Source: Clostridium psychrophilum (lineage in GTDB: Bacteria; Bacillota; Clostridia; Clostridiales; Clostridiaceae). From it: a stretch of 64,000 bases of DNA. The stretch is from NCBI RefSeq assembly GCF_018861705.1, contig NZ_JAHLEC010000004.1:1-64000 (forward strand), written 5' to 3'. The translations under genes and the position numbers were made by a program. Shown piece after piece: positions 1 through 8,834 of the stretch. The first letter of the stretch is position 1; each line of letters starts with the position of its first letter. The notes beneath the pieces are model-generated. The model searched no databases and had not been told where the DNA came from. It saw nothing but the letters and a program-made list of their open reading frames with translations.

Positions 1-117
1 TCTCATGATTTAATCATCTCATATTTCTCTTGAATTTTCCACCTAATTTTCATCTAAAATGTTATCTAAAATGTTATCCACAGCGGTTTCCGCAAGCTGT
101 TTCCTATATAAGAACAA

Positions 118-147
118 AAAAAAGGCACACAAGTGTCTTCTTTTTAA
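118..147 (-). terminator. probable intrinsic terminator of the CDF gene
   Basis: Read leftward, a short imperfect hairpin (GACAC / GTGTGC around a TT loop) is followed by an unbroken run of T. It lies about 30 bases past the stop of the leftward CDF gene. The stem is short, so the call is moderate. Bases 1-117 hold no gene; they contain a 12-base tandem (ATCTAAAATGTT twice) and a small ACAGC/GCTGT inverted repeat. Confidence 0.45.
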
Positions 148-177
148 TAAAATATTATGCAATTAATTTTGTACTCT

Positions 178-1068
178 CTAAATAGCCTTACTGTGTTGAT
201 TTATTAAATTAATAGGTATTTCTGGCTCTAGATGAATCATTACATATGAATTCCCTGGAAAAATGTTTTTGATTTCCTCTTCAATTTTATCGGAGAGACT
301 ATGAGCATCTATTAGTGATTCGTTTGCGAAAACATGAACATTCACATTAATTTCTCGTGTAGGACCACTTTTTCTAGTTTTTAAACTATGATATCTAGTA
401 ATCTCCATATGGGAGTCAAGTATATTTATTATCTTTGTAATATCATCATCAGGAAGTTTAGAATCTACTAAATCATTTAAAGACTTTTTGATTAAGTTTA
501 TAGAAGTCCTAACTATTAGTACTGCCACAACAATAGCAGTAATTGGATCGATAATTGGTATTTTTGTTATTTGCAATAATATAAGCCCAATAAACACACC
601 GATTGAAGTGTACACATCTGTTAATAAATGCATAGCATCAGCCTCTAGTGCAATAGAATCTGTCTTTTTAGATGTTTTTAATAGTATCATTGATATAACA
701 AAGTTAACTACCGCTGCAAGAAGCATTACAAATATACCAGCACCTACATTCTCCACAGTTCCACCTTGAAACATTCTTTTTATGGCTTGATAAACTATGA
801 GAGCGGCCGCAAGTAAAATTAATAAAGCCTCAACGAAGCCCGATACATTTTCATATTTACCATGTCCAAATGGGTGACCAGCATCCTCAGCTTTAGAGGC
901 TGCTTTAATTGAGAAAAAAGCAACAATGCTTGCTAATAGATCTATCGAAGAATGGATTGCTTCAGAAATAACGCTAACTGAGCCCATCAATATTCCAGCT
1001 ATAACTTTAAAAAATATTAACGCACTATTCGAAAATATGGATAGTAATGCGCATTTTTGTTTATTCAT
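178..1068 (-). CDS. cation diffusion facilitator (CDF) family metal/proton antiporter
   Basis: A 296-residue integral membrane protein of the CDF family, which exports divalent metals (Zn, Mn, Fe, Co) in exchange for protons. Visible family marks are the first metal site with His39 and Asp43, the HPFGHGKYE loop at residues 65-73 after the second helix, and the second site with His147 and Asp151. About six hydrophobic segments fill residues 8-200, and a cytoplasmic domain (roughly 205-290) ends the protein, which is the usual CDF length. The ATG is preceded by AAAGGA. It is a single gene with its own likely terminator. The metal cannot be told from sequence alone. Confidence 0.9.
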   Translation of the reverse strand: MNKQKCALLSIFSNSALIFFKVIAGILMGSVSVISEAIHSSIDLLASIVAFFSIKAASKAEDAGHPFGHGKYENVSGFVEALLILLAAALIVYQAIKRMFQGGTVENVGAGIFVMLLAAVVNFVISMILLKTSKKTDSIALEADAMHLLTDVYTSIGVFIGLILLQITKIPIIDPITAIVVAVLIVRTSINLIKKSLNDLVDSKLPDDDITKIINILDSHMEITRYHSLKTRKSGPTREINVNVHVFANESLIDAHSLSDKIEEEIKNIFPGNSYVMIHLEPEIPINLINQHSKAI

Positions 1069-1236
1069 TTTTATTCATTCCTTTCAAATTTAGATCAATT
1101 CATAATGATCCATAATATTATTATAGATCAAATAGAATCTAAAATCAAAAATTTTTTCAAATATTTAGTAAATTTGGTTTACAATTGATAATAATATTAA
1201 ATTAAACTTATTTTGTGCTAATATAGACCAAATTGG

Positions 1237-2799
1237 TCACGAGTTTGGTTTAACATTTTTTTTTATTAATTCCATAAATGTTTTAGGGGTAACTACTATC
1301 ACTTTTGAATTTTTCTTTAACTTATCCACAACTCTTTCAATATTCCTAAGGCTTTTACTCCATGCATGAACATATACAAAGGTATAACTATTAGCATTAG
1401 AAATATCTACTTGCCCCAAATCAACTCTATTATTAATGTTTGAAATAAGATCGACTTCACTTTCAATATTATCCCAAAGTAAGTCTCTACAGGATACAAT
1501 AGGTTTATTATTAGACCAAATAATCTTACCATGATAGTCGTCGTGTTTATGATAATCAAGATAAAACAATCCATTTATATTATGCTTTTCAGTAAATTCA
1601 TCCCAAAGATCATTATTATAAAAAGAGGAATCATCAATAATTGCTACATATTCCTCATCTACCTTTTTCATATAATCATTTAATCTATTAATATATTTAC
1701 CAAGAGTATTCTTATTAAATTTACTTGGGTACATATAACCATTCCCAGATGGTGGTACTACAAAATAATCATTAGTTAATCCATGAGCTGCACTTTCATA
1801 ATATAAGTTAAATACAGTAGGTGCTAAATAATATAAAGATGGACTTAATGACCAACCTAAATTAAATTTTCCTTTATCAGGAGAACCATACCATTTGTGA
1901 GAGCCATAATTAGTTCCAAGGTTCCACTGTTGATTATCCCCATCAGACATAATAAATGTTACATAATGTGCATTTTTTTTATTTAGATTACTAATCGAAG
2001 TTTTTTGAGTCAATGGTATTGAAGGGAAAGCGCTTAATACAGTTAAATTATAAGACCAATCCGCTGCAATCATACTAATACCATATTTTGAAGTTGTGCT
2101 AACATTAATAAATTCATCTGGTCCCCACCCTAAACAAATGGAGTCTTTCTCCATTGATGAAAATATTCTATCTCTAAGTGTTGTGTCTGTTATATTATCC
2201 TCATAAAATACTAAGGACTTGGTCATTATGGCATAGTCTCTTAATGCAGAAGCTTTTCCCGGAGATAATTCAATTATTATGGAATGGTTAAGTCCAGAAT
2301 TCCATAAATTATCATACCCCCACTTTTCATCAGTACCTCGAGTGTCGCCTATAATCTTCTTGATCCCATAGATTCGTGATGCTTTATCTTGGATAGATTC
2401 GTCAATTGCAATGCAATTATTTAATGCTGCAAGTGAACAAGCATTATTTATTGAAGGATCTTTTAACGATTTATTATTGTATAGAACATACCCATTAATA
2501 TAATCTTTAAATATATCTAATAAGTACCATGGATTTGTTATTAATTCATATGATATTCTATATCTATTTTTCAAATCTTCTAGCCATATTTGATAATCTG
2601 GCTGTTTTGAATTAAGAGTGTATATTTGCAGAGTAGATTGACTATTAACAACCCCTTGAAGTGTTGCTATCATTGTTCGCTCACTTGGCGTCATTGTATC
2701 TTGAGAAACAACATATAGATAAGTTGGAATTGTAGGATTTTTCATATAATTGTTAGTGCCAATAGCTTTTTTCCAATCACTCCAGCTAATACTTTCCAT
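1237..2799 (-). CDS. GxGYxYP family protein (putative glycoside hydrolase)
   Basis: A 520-residue protein carrying the family's defining motif at residues 352-358 (GNGYMYP). The family is described as putative glycoside hydrolases of unknown substrate, with an N-terminal and a C-terminal GxGYxYP domain; the N-terminal half here begins with a conserved-looking segment about a 'quest' over residues 20-60. No signal peptide is visible, so a cytoplasmic location is likely unless export is non-classical. Its ATG lies 14 bases inside the end of the upstream phosphatase gene and has AAGGAAAA in front, so the two are translationally coupled. The activity is not established by anything in the sequence. 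Confidence 0.8.
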   Translation of the reverse strand: MESISWSDWKKAIGTNNYMKNPTIPTYLYVVSQDTMTPSERTMIATLQGVVNSQSTLQIYTLNSKQPDYQIWLEDLKNRYRISYELITNPWYLLDIFKDYINGYVLYNNKSLKDPSINNACSLAALNNCIAIDESIQDKASRIYGIKKIIGDTRGTDEKWGYDNLWNSGLNHSIIIELSPGKASALRDYAIMTKSLVFYEDNITDTTLRDRIFSSMEKDSICLGWGPDEFINVSTTSKYGISMIAADWSYNLTVLSAFPSIPLTQKTSISNLNKKNAHYVTFIMSDGDNQQWNLGTNYGSHKWYGSPDKGKFNLGWSLSPSLYYLAPTVFNLYYESAAHGLTNDYFVVPPSGNGYMYPSKFNKNTLGKYINRLNDYMKKVDEEYVAIIDDSSFYNNDLWDEFTEKHNINGLFYLDYHKHDDYHGKIIWSNNKPIVSCRDLLWDNIESEVDLISNINNRVDLGQVDISNANSYTFVYVHAWSKSLRNIERVVDKLKKNSKVIVVTPKTFMELIKKNVKPNS

Positions 2800-3673
2800 T
2801 GATGTTTTCCTTGCAGTATTTATAGAAGCTTTCTAAAAAAGTAATTCTTTCATTATTATTAAAAGATTTAATATGACTCTCATCAAAATTTGCGAGCAAT
2901 AATTGTCTTTTTATAATATCATCAGATGTAACATCTTTGGAATTTTTAATCATATCATACATAATCATGAAGGTAGTAGTTCTTCCTATACCTTGTTTAC
3001 AATGAAAATGTAGCCATGTATTCTTAGGTTGTGCTATTACTAATCTAACAAAATAATCAACCATGTCGTCTAGAGGTATTTTACCATCAGTTACAGTGAT
3101 GCGTTCATATGATAATAATTTAGAATTAACAAGATGATATTCATTTTCAACTTTTATAGGAATTATAGTTATATTCTTGTGATTATAAAAATTCATAGGA
3201 ACATTCAATTTAATATTATTTAATTTGTTATATTCGTCTATTATTACTTGATCCCTTGTTAACCCTATGTTAGCACTATTTTTTGCATTAGCCCAACTAA
3301 CAGGATATCCATTAATAAATCCATGAGATTCTTGTCTTAAGTCAACAACTGTTATAGGTAATGACGTTTCTATGCTATTTATTACAAGAGGTAGATTATA
3401 CTCAGAAAATTGCTGACTACCAGAAATATTTAATGTACTTAATCCAGTAAGGTTTAGATTTTCAGTATTCTTTGCAGTTAATATATCAGTAGATTTACGA
3501 AAGTTTTTTGGAATATCATAATAATTTTGTGAATCTAAAACAAGATTTACATTGTTTTCATTTAAAGATTCAATCTGATCTTGTGTAAATTTATCATCGA
3601 CTTCTCTTGAATAAATTCTTTTATTAAAAGATCGTATCATATTATAGTTATAAAAATAAGGACAACAGTACAT
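2786..3673 (-). CDS. PTP-like cysteine phytase / inositol-phosphate phosphatase
   Basis: A 295-residue protein of the protein-tyrosine-phosphatase-like phytase family. The P-loop HCKQGIGRTT is at residues 224-233, giving nucleophile Cys225 and Arg231. A general-acid candidate lies in the conserved DLRQESHG segment near residue 111, which resembles the matching segment of the Selenomonas ruminantium phytase. Family members remove phosphates from myo-inositol hexakisphosphate or lower inositol phosphates. There is no obvious signal peptide, although many phytases are exported. The gene is first of a two-gene unit with the GxGYxYP protein. A dual-specificity protein phosphatase role is the main alternative. 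Confidence 0.8.
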   Translation of the reverse strand: MYCCPYFYNYNMIRSFNKRIYSREVDDKFTQDQIESLNENNVNLVLDSQNYYDIPKNFRKSTDILTAKNTENLNLTGLSTLNISGSQQFSEYNLPLVINSIETSLPITVVDLRQESHGFINGYPVSWANAKNSANIGLTRDQVIIDEYNKLNNIKLNVPMNFYNHKNITIIPIKVENEYHLVNSKLLSYERITVTDGKIPLDDMVDYFVRLVIAQPKNTWLHFHCKQGIGRTTTFMIMYDMIKNSKDVTSDDIIKRQLLLANFDESHIKSFNNNERITFLESFYKYCKENINGKY

Positions 3674-3755
3674 ATATATCCCCCATCAAAATAATTTTCA
3701 CTATATATTATGTATGAAAAATTGTTTTGACACTTTTTAACTTTGTTACTAGCCT

Positions 3756-4433
3756 TTATTTTCTAATAGTATTAATTAATAACCTCAAAGCGTCTGTATT
3801 TATTTCTCCGAATACTGATTTACCATTTCTTATTACTGTTCCAAAATGGTATTGGGGTGCTTTTGTTTTTATAATAATCTCTTTAATATTCTCAAAATTC
3901 AAGCCACCCCCAGCAATTATATTAATATGTTTTGACCTTTCTACCATGTTTTTTATAACCGAAGTATTTTCAAGTATATTTCCTATTCCACCTGATGTAA
4001 GAGTATTTTTAATTTGCCCATAAGCAGCTAAAATTTCTATACCCTTCACGGGATCAGTTAACTCATCAATAGCCTTATGAAAGGTTACATCAATTCCATC
4101 ACATACATTTAACAGTTTTTCAAGAGAAGGAATACATATTTCATTATTTATATTTAAAGCACCAAATACCACACCATTAACATTAAGTTCTTTTGCAATT
4201 ATAATATCTTCTACCATAAGTTCAATTTCTTCATTTGTATATACAAATGATTTTGCATGTGGTCGTATCATTACATTTACTGGTATTTTAACATTTTGCA
4301 CTACTCTTTTAATAAGTGAATAGCTAGGTGTTAATCCTCCTTCTGATAATGCACTAACAAGCTCTATTCTATCAGCGCCACTTTCTTCAATTCTTCTTGC
4401 ATCTTCTATTGTTGCTGCAATAATTTCAATCAT
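3756..4433 (-). CDS. cutC: CutC family copper homeostasis protein
   Basis: A 225-residue TIM-barrel protein of the CutC family. The N-terminal segment (residues 1-35) with RIELVSALSEGGLTPS and the MIRPHAKSFVYT segment near residues 56-67 are typical CutC signatures; the usual family form is MIRPRGGDFxYS, so the central RGGD is altered to HAKS. The length is slightly short of the common 240-250 residues. Its ATG has an AGGAG site. It is transcribed away from corA, with a 131-base divergent spacer. The role in copper handling is a family assignment; the biochemical function of CutC remains poorly defined. Confidence 0.88.
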   Translation of the reverse strand: MIEIIAATIEDARRIEESGADRIELVSALSEGGLTPSYSLIKRVVQNVKIPVNVMIRPHAKSFVYTNEEIELMVEDIIIAKELNVNGVVFGALNINNEICIPSLEKLLNVCDGIDVTFHKAIDELTDPVKGIEILAAYGQIKNTLTSGGIGNILENTSVIKNMVERSKHINIIAGGGLNFENIKEIIIKTKAPQYHFGTVIRNGKSVFGEINTDALRLLINTIRK

Positions 4434-4564
4434 CTTCTCAACTCCTAGATTTATCTAATATATATATTTGTTATTTTACCATATATAATATATTTTATAT
4501 AAATAATAATATATAATGGGATTGGTATTATATTGCCGATTTTTTAATAAAGGGAGAGATCTTA

Positions 4565-5515
4565 TTGATTACTTATATTAATAATAAAATACATGAATTT
4601 AACGATGTTGAGGAAGCATTTTCTAAAGCACCAACTACTGATGAAATATTTTGGCTTAATATTAATAACCCAAGTGAAGAAGATTTTAAATTTTTAAAAA
4701 ATAAATTTAATTTTCATCATCTCACTATTGAAGACTGTGTTAATAAGTCGAAAAGATGTAAAATAAATGATTATAAATCATATCATTTTTTGATTCTTGT
4801 CACCTCAGACGGTCATACAAAAAATGCATTTTCTTATAATAACGTATATGTATATATTAGTTCAGGTTATATTATAACAATACACTATGGTGAAAATAAA
4901 ATAGTAAAAAAAATTATGAAAGCTATAAACAATGGATTAAATATTGTTTCTAATGGAAGTGATTTTGTTCTTTATCATATTCTTGATGAGGCTTTAGACC
5001 AATTATTTACTGTAACGGATAAAGTTGAAGAAAAAATTAATGCCTTAGAAGAAGAATCAATGAACAATCCTGTTCAAAATACACTAAATAATATTATGCT
5101 AGTAAAGAAAAGCGTTATTAAGCTTAGACGGGTTGTTTCTCCTTTGCGTGAAGTATTAAATACTCTTTTGAGACACGATGATATTATAACTGAAAAATAT
5201 AGAATATACTTTTCCGATATTTATGACCATGTACTTCGTATATATGATCTAATTGAATCTGATCATGAAATGGTTACATCTTGTTTAGAGCTTTATTCTT
5301 CTCAATTATCCAATTCCATGAATAAAATTATGAAATTTCTAACTATAATCACTACTGTCATGATGCCACTTACAATAATAACAGGTATTTATGGTATGAA
5401 TTTTCAAAATATGCCCGAATTGAATGCTAGATACAGTTATTTTATAACTTTATTTATAATGTTTTTCATTTCCTTATTAGAAATTTTATTTTTTAAAAAG
5501 AAAAAATGGTTATAA
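4565..5515 (+). CDS. corA: CorA family divalent cation transporter
   Basis: A 316-residue CorA-type Mg/Co channel subunit. The signature GMN is at residues 277-279 (YGMNFQNMPE) at the end of the first of two C-terminal membrane helices; the second helix spans about 293-311 and is followed by a Lys-rich tail (KKKKW). The long acidic and helical cytoplasmic domain fills residues 1-250. The start is TTG at 4565 with GGGAGAG a few bases upstream. Members form pentamers and move Mg2+ (or Co2+/Ni2+) down the electrochemical gradient. The glutaredoxin-like gene follows 93 bases later. Confidence 0.92.
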   Translation: MITYINNKIHEFNDVEEAFSKAPTTDEIFWLNINNPSEEDFKFLKNKFNFHHLTIEDCVNKSKRCKINDYKSYHFLILVTSDGHTKNAFSYNNVYVYISSGYIITIHYGENKIVKKIMKAINNGLNIVSNGSDFVLYHILDEALDQLFTVTDKVEEKINALEEESMNNPVQNTLNNIMLVKKSVIKLRRVVSPLREVLNTLLRHDDIITEKYRIYFSDIYDHVLRIYDLIESDHEMVTSCLELYSSQLSNSMNKIMKFLTIITTVMMPLTIITGIYGMNFQNMPELNARYSYFITLFIMFFISLLEILFFKKKKWL

Positions 5516-5608
5516 CACATAATTAATAATAAAGTAATATAATAGTGTATAATATGTTTTATAATTCATAATAATATTATTGGAAATAAAAATAGGTGGT
5601 GATACTAA

Positions 5609-5869
5609 ATGAAACCAGTAACTATGTTCGTAACAAGCTGGTGTCCTTATTGTAAACAAGCATATTCTATGATGAAAAAGCTAAAAAATGACAACCCTGA
5701 ATATGCCGCTATTGAAGTTAAAATAATTGATGAAGAACTTCATCCAGAAATAGCTAAACAATATGACTACTATTATGTTCCTACGTACTTTGTTAACGAA
5801 GTCAAGATCCATGAAGGCGTTCCCTCAATAGAAATTATTCGTAACGTTTTTAATGAGGCTCTTAAATAA
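5609..5869 (+). CDS. glutaredoxin/thioredoxin-like small redox protein
   Basis: An 86-residue thioredoxin-fold protein with the active-site motif CPYC at residues 12-15 (TSWCPYCKQAY) and a cis-proline region near VPTYFVN (about residues 62-68). CPYC is the classical glutaredoxin dithiol motif, but clostridia often lack glutathione, so the partner could be a low-molecular-weight thiol or thioredoxin-like pathway. The start ATG is preceded by GGTGGTGA. A strong terminator follows at once, so the gene is last, or alone, in its transcript. Confidence 0.88.
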   Translation: MKPVTMFVTSWCPYCKQAYSMMKKLKNDNPEYAAIEVKIIDEELHPEIAKQYDYYYVPTYFVNEVKIHEGVPSIEIIRNVFNEALK

Positions 5870-5873
5870 AATA

Positions 5874-5905
5874 CACCTACGATTTTATTCGTAGGTGCTT
5901 TTTTT
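5874..5905 (+). terminator. intrinsic terminator after the glutaredoxin-like gene
   Basis: A perfect 9-bp stem (CACCTACGA at 5874-5882 with TCGTAGGTG at 5889-5897), a 6-base loop and a run of seven T directly after it, four bases beyond the stop codon. Confidence 0.93.
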
Positions 5906-6269
5906 GCCATAAATTGTATTCTTTTATATTGGTAAAATTTAGTTTATAAAAAAATATAACTTATAAAGTTGAACATAAAACAAAAGGATAAAAACGATTA
6001 ATTTCGTTATCATCCTTTTATAAAATTTCATAACTAAATAAAATATGATTCTTTTAAACCTTAGAACATTTTTGCCTTAGAAAACAAATTTAATTAAATT
6101 TAATTAAATTTAATTAAATTTAACAACTATATTAACTAAGACTTACATCCACAAAACTCACTCATATCAACACATTTAGAGTTGATTTTATTAAGCTGTT
6201 AATTAAATTTTTATAAGATTTTGTAAAGTATAATAAAATTTCAATTGTATTTAAAACTATTATAGCTTT
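5906..6269. other. 364-base intergenic stretch with one hairpin
   Basis: No open frame with a ribosome site is visible. An imperfect stem (AAAAGGAT...ACG with CGT...ATCCTTTT) at 5982-6020 could end transcription of the leftward pdaA gene, although it lies about 250 bases past its stop. The 10-bp tandem repeat at 6086-6123 is listed separately. Confidence 0.4.
6086..6123. repeat. 10-bp tandem repeat (TAATTAAATT)
   Basis: Three complete and two partial copies of TAATTAAATT in direct tandem between convergent genes. It is purely AT and partly self-complementary. No function is apparent; it is a likely length-variable site. Confidence 0.85.
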
Positions 6270-7178
6270 TTATTGAAGGTCATTCAATGTTCTGAATTCA
6301 TATCCCTGACTTTTCCATTCTTTAATAAGACCGTCAAGAATCTCTGCATTAGTTTTTGAAACTGCATGTAGCAAACATATCATCCCAGGTTTTGTATTCT
6401 TTAAAAGAAATGCTTTTGCCGTTTCGGGATTAGGCTGATTTTTAGGATCATAATCTTTGTAAGCAAGTGAGAAGAAAATTGATTTGCAACCAAGTTTCTT
6501 AGTGTAATAAAGAGAAAGTTCACTAAAATTTCCCATTGGTGGTCTAAAGAATTTTGACATCTTAAGTCCACTTATATTATTAACAGTAGTTTCATTATCT
6601 TTAATTTCTGAATTGAAAGTAGTTTCATTCGTTATAGATGGCATAGATAAATGATGCACTGAATGGTTACCAATAATATGCCCTTCATTCATCATTCTTT
6701 TTACAAGATCAACATCTTTTATACTATTAAAGGAACCAGTTACATACGGTTGTGTTACAAAAAAAGCGGCCTTAACATTGTTAGCTTTAAGTGTATCAAG
6801 AATACTGGCTGTATAACCATTCTCATACCCCTCATCAAAAGTTAAATAAATTATTTTCTTAGATGTTTGTCCAAAAGCATACCCATTATATTTTAATAAT
6901 AATGCTGCACTATCTCTTGGTGAATAAGCCCATGACCAATTAATAGTTTTCCTATCTAAACTTGTGGTATTATTTAATACTGTTGTTGAAATTGTTTTTG
7001 ACTCGCCTTTACTATTTATACTATCCTTTGTATTTGATTTTTTATTTTCCGTTGTACTGCTACTGTTTTTTTGCTTTATATTATTCGAATTCGTTCCATT
7101 CGTGCTTTGTCTGTTATTTGCACAACCAGAAAGCGCAATTAATAAAATTAATATGAATGACATTTTTTTATATTGCAA
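6270..7178 (-). CDS. pdaA: PdaA-type polysaccharide deacetylase lipoprotein
   Basis: A 302-residue NodB-fold deacetylase. Residues 1-19 form a lipoprotein signal with lipobox LSGC (Cys19), followed by a Ser/Asn/Lys-rich linker (20-70). The catalytic domain shows LTFDEGYENGYT (catalytic Asp115; Glu116 where many NodB enzymes have Asp), the zinc pair in NHSVHH (His172, His176), FFRPPMGNFSE and LLHAVSKTNAE. TFDxGYENG and LHxVSxxNAE are hallmarks of the PdaA subgroup, which deacetylates muramic acid so that muramic-delta-lactam of the spore cortex can form. The start is TTG, eight bases after AGGAG. The leader carries a sequence shared with a second site in the window. Other clostridial cortex deacetylases are the alternative. 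Confidence 0.85.
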   Translation of the reverse strand: MQYKKMSFILILLIALSGCANNRQSTNGTNSNNIKQKNSSSTTENKKSNTKDSINSKGESKTISTTVLNNTTSLDRKTINWSWAYSPRDSAALLLKYNGYAFGQTSKKIIYLTFDEGYENGYTASILDTLKANNVKAAFFVTQPYVTGSFNSIKDVDLVKRMMNEGHIIGNHSVHHLSMPSITNETTFNSEIKDNETTVNNISGLKMSKFFRPPMGNFSELSLYYTKKLGCKSIFFSLAYKDYDPKNQPNPETAKAFLLKNTKPGMICLLHAVSKTNAEILDGLIKEWKSQGYEFRTLNDLQ

Positions 7179-7181
7179 TTA

Positions 7182-7245
7182 AATCATCTCCTGGGTCGCT
7201 GTAATATTAACGACTTTCCTTGTGAAATATCGTTAATTCACCTCT
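7182..7245 (-). promoter_or_regulatory. pdaA leader with conserved 19-base element and hairpin
   Basis: On the minus strand the leader holds an inverted repeat TTAACGA/TCGTTAA (about 7206-7236) followed by AGCGACCCAGGAGATGATT (7182-7200), in which the AGGAG is the pdaA ribosome site. The same 19-mer with one change recurs at 62380-62398. A structured leader that hides or shows the ribosome site would fit, but I do not recognise it as a known RNA class. The remaining bases, 7246-7593, hold no gene that I can support. Confidence 0.35.
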
Positions 7246-7593
7246 AAATTAGTTTTTTTATATGAATTTTACTATGTATATTTTTCTGTAACACTAGACT
7301 TAATAGCTGTTAATCATTAAAATAAAATTCATTTTATCAATCTCTTATCTATTTTGTACTAATGATAATATTTTAATCCCTTTTTAGCTCAAAAAAGTAA
7401 AAAATTTCATAAAATAATTAATACAATTATTTTAGCTAAACTTCTACATATTTATTAACTTCTATTATATATACCTATAATATATCATTTTAAGTTCATT
7501 TTTATATGTTTATTATGTCTTTTTCTTAGACTTGTAGTATAAATAAAATCTTTGTGAACATATTCTGTTATAAGAGTATAATGTATATAGCAG

Positions 7594-7623
7594 CAATGGT
7601 TTTATATAGTTATAAAACCATTG
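7594..7623 (+). promoter_or_regulatory. perfect 13-bp hairpin in the YqeY-gene leader
   Basis: CAATGGTTTTATA (7594-7606) pairs perfectly with TATAAAACCATTG (7611-7623) around a TAGT loop. It sits 35 bases upstream of the ATG and about 20 bases upstream of the ribosome site. No T run follows, so it is not a simple terminator. It could stabilise the transcript or be a protein-binding site. Confidence 0.5.
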
Positions 7624-7658
7624 TCGCGGTTACTAAATCAATTAGGAGGTTAATACAT

Positions 7659-8099
7659 ATGTTAAAACAAACACTAAAAGCAGATATTATTAAATATATG
7701 AAAAGTAGAGATAAGGTGAGATTAACTCATTTAAGGACTTTAATGGCTGACGTTAAATATAAAGAAATGGATTTAAAGAGAGAACTAACAGATGATGAAT
7801 TAATTGTTATTATTGAAAAAACAATCAAACAATTAAATGAAACTCTTAGTTATGCTAAACAATCTAATAAAGAAGATATTATATCTGAAACAGAAACCGG
7901 TATAGAGATGTTTAAAATTTATATGCCAAAACAATTAACTGACGATGAAGCAAAAGCAATTATTACCCAAGTTATATCAGAAAATAACTTTAAGGGCAAA
8001 GGTGACATGGGAAAGGTTATGAAGGCTTGTATGCCTAAGTTGAAGGGACAATATGATGGCAAGAAGGTTAACCCTCTTGTAATGAAATTACTAGCATAA
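7659..8099 (+). CDS. yqeY: GatB/YqeY domain protein
   Basis: A 146-residue protein of the YqeY family, which resembles the C-terminal tRNA-binding tail domain of the GatB subunit of Asp/Glu-tRNA amidotransferase. The N-terminal helical part (DIIKYMKSRDKVRLTHLRTL near residues 7-26) and the tail MGKVMKAC and NPLVMKLLA are typical. An in-frame ATG lies upstream at 7554, but ATG 7659 has a textbook AGGAGG seven bases before it and gives the family length, so I use it. The 105 upstream codon bases are then leader containing the 13-bp hairpin. The exact cellular role of free YqeY proteins is not settled. Confidence 0.92.
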   Translation: MLKQTLKADIIKYMKSRDKVRLTHLRTLMADVKYKEMDLKRELTDDELIVIIEKTIKQLNETLSYAKQSNKEDIISETETGIEMFKIYMPKQLTDDEAKAIITQVISENNFKGKGDMGKVMKACMPKLKGQYDGKKVNPLVMKLLA

Positions 8100-8107
8100 T
8101 ATATAAA

Positions 8108-8153
8108 AGGTAGTAAACTAGAAATATTTTTTTAGTTTACTGCCTTATTTTTT
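8108..8153. terminator. terminator between convergent genes
   Basis: AGGTAGTAAACTA (8108-8120) pairs with TAGTTTACTGCCT (8133-8145) with one G-U pair, followed by TATTTTTT. It ends the YqeY transcript. The stop of the leftward hypothetical gene is at 8155, so it may serve both strands. Confidence 0.85.
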
Positions 8154-8154
8154 A

Positions 8155-8454
8155 TTAATAATTTTCAGTGATTATTGTTTTCTCACTTGCATTAAGATCT
8201 TTGCTTTCCTCTACCTTATCAATGAATTCAACATCTTCTAATTTAGCTAAAGCATCTTCTTTAGTTATATTTTCTAAAATTTTAGCATAAAGTATTATTT
8301 CTTTATTTACATCTTCATCCCATTCAAAATCGGTCATTACACTATTAATGCCTAAATATTCTCCCATAGTTTTTGCACTAATATTAGAACCTCTATAAGT
8401 GTCAAGGCCTTCTTCTGAAATTATAATTTCATATGTCTTATCTTCCTTTAGCAT
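8155..8454 (-). CDS. small acidic hypothetical protein
   Basis: A 99-residue soluble protein, strongly acidic (many Glu/Asp), without signal peptide, membrane helix or Cys residues. The ATG is preceded by AGGGAGG, so it is likely to be expressed. I do not recognise the family. The sequence has a DALAKLEDVEFIDK segment that could be a short helical repeat. Confidence 0.65.
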   Translation of the reverse strand: MLKEDKTYEIIISEEGLDTYRGSNISAKTMGEYLGINSVMTDFEWDEDVNKEIILYAKILENITKEDALAKLEDVEFIDKVEESKDLNASEKTIITENY

Positions 8455-8684
8455 TTATTATTCCTCCCTACCATATTTTTTAATACGCTAACTATAATGT
8501 TCTACATAACTCTTAAAATATACCTAAAATAATAGTCAATTACCATTTTATATATTTTTTATTTTTTATAAATATAAGAAAATCAAATAATTTCATTTTA
8601 TATTGTGTATATATTAATGCTTTGATATACTTAATATATTGCTCGAATATATTTATAAATATGGTTGTAAAGGTGGTGTTTTAA

Positions 8685-8834
8685 ATAGGGTGTTTACGTT
8701 CGATAGGCGGGATTATAGTATTCTTCTGGATCATGGGCTTTATATTTAAAATAGGTGGCAGTTTGATACATATGCTGCTAGTATTAGCTGTAATAGTATT
8801 TATTGCCGATAAAATTTCAGGAAAAAGGTCCTAG
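8685..8834 (+). pseudogene. Lmo0937-family mini membrane protein whose start codon is ATA
   Basis: This frame encodes 49 residues matching the small Lmo0937-type membrane protein pattern: RSIGGIIVFFWIMGFIFKIG, then GSLIHMLLVLAVIVFIADKI and a basic end GKRS. The codon at the expected start, eight bases after AGGTGGTG, reads ATA rather than ATG, and the codon just before it in frame is TAA. No other canonical start gives the complete protein. Either a rare ATA start is used or the gene lost its ATG by one G-to-A change; an internal ATG (8733) would remove the first third. Members are tiny two-segment membrane proteins linked to envelope stress in other Firmicutes. Confidence 0.6.

Noticed and set aside
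74..82. TTATCCACA, a perfect DnaA-box sequence
   Set aside because: It is a single box; the same nine bases also occur inside genes near 1322 and 19918, and there is no cluster or replication gene to suggest an origin.
7182..7245. Known riboswitch (cyclic-di-GMP, cyclic-di-AMP, glycine and others) ahead of pdaA
   Set aside because: I could not match the conserved cores of the classes I know; it is kept only as an unassigned shared element.
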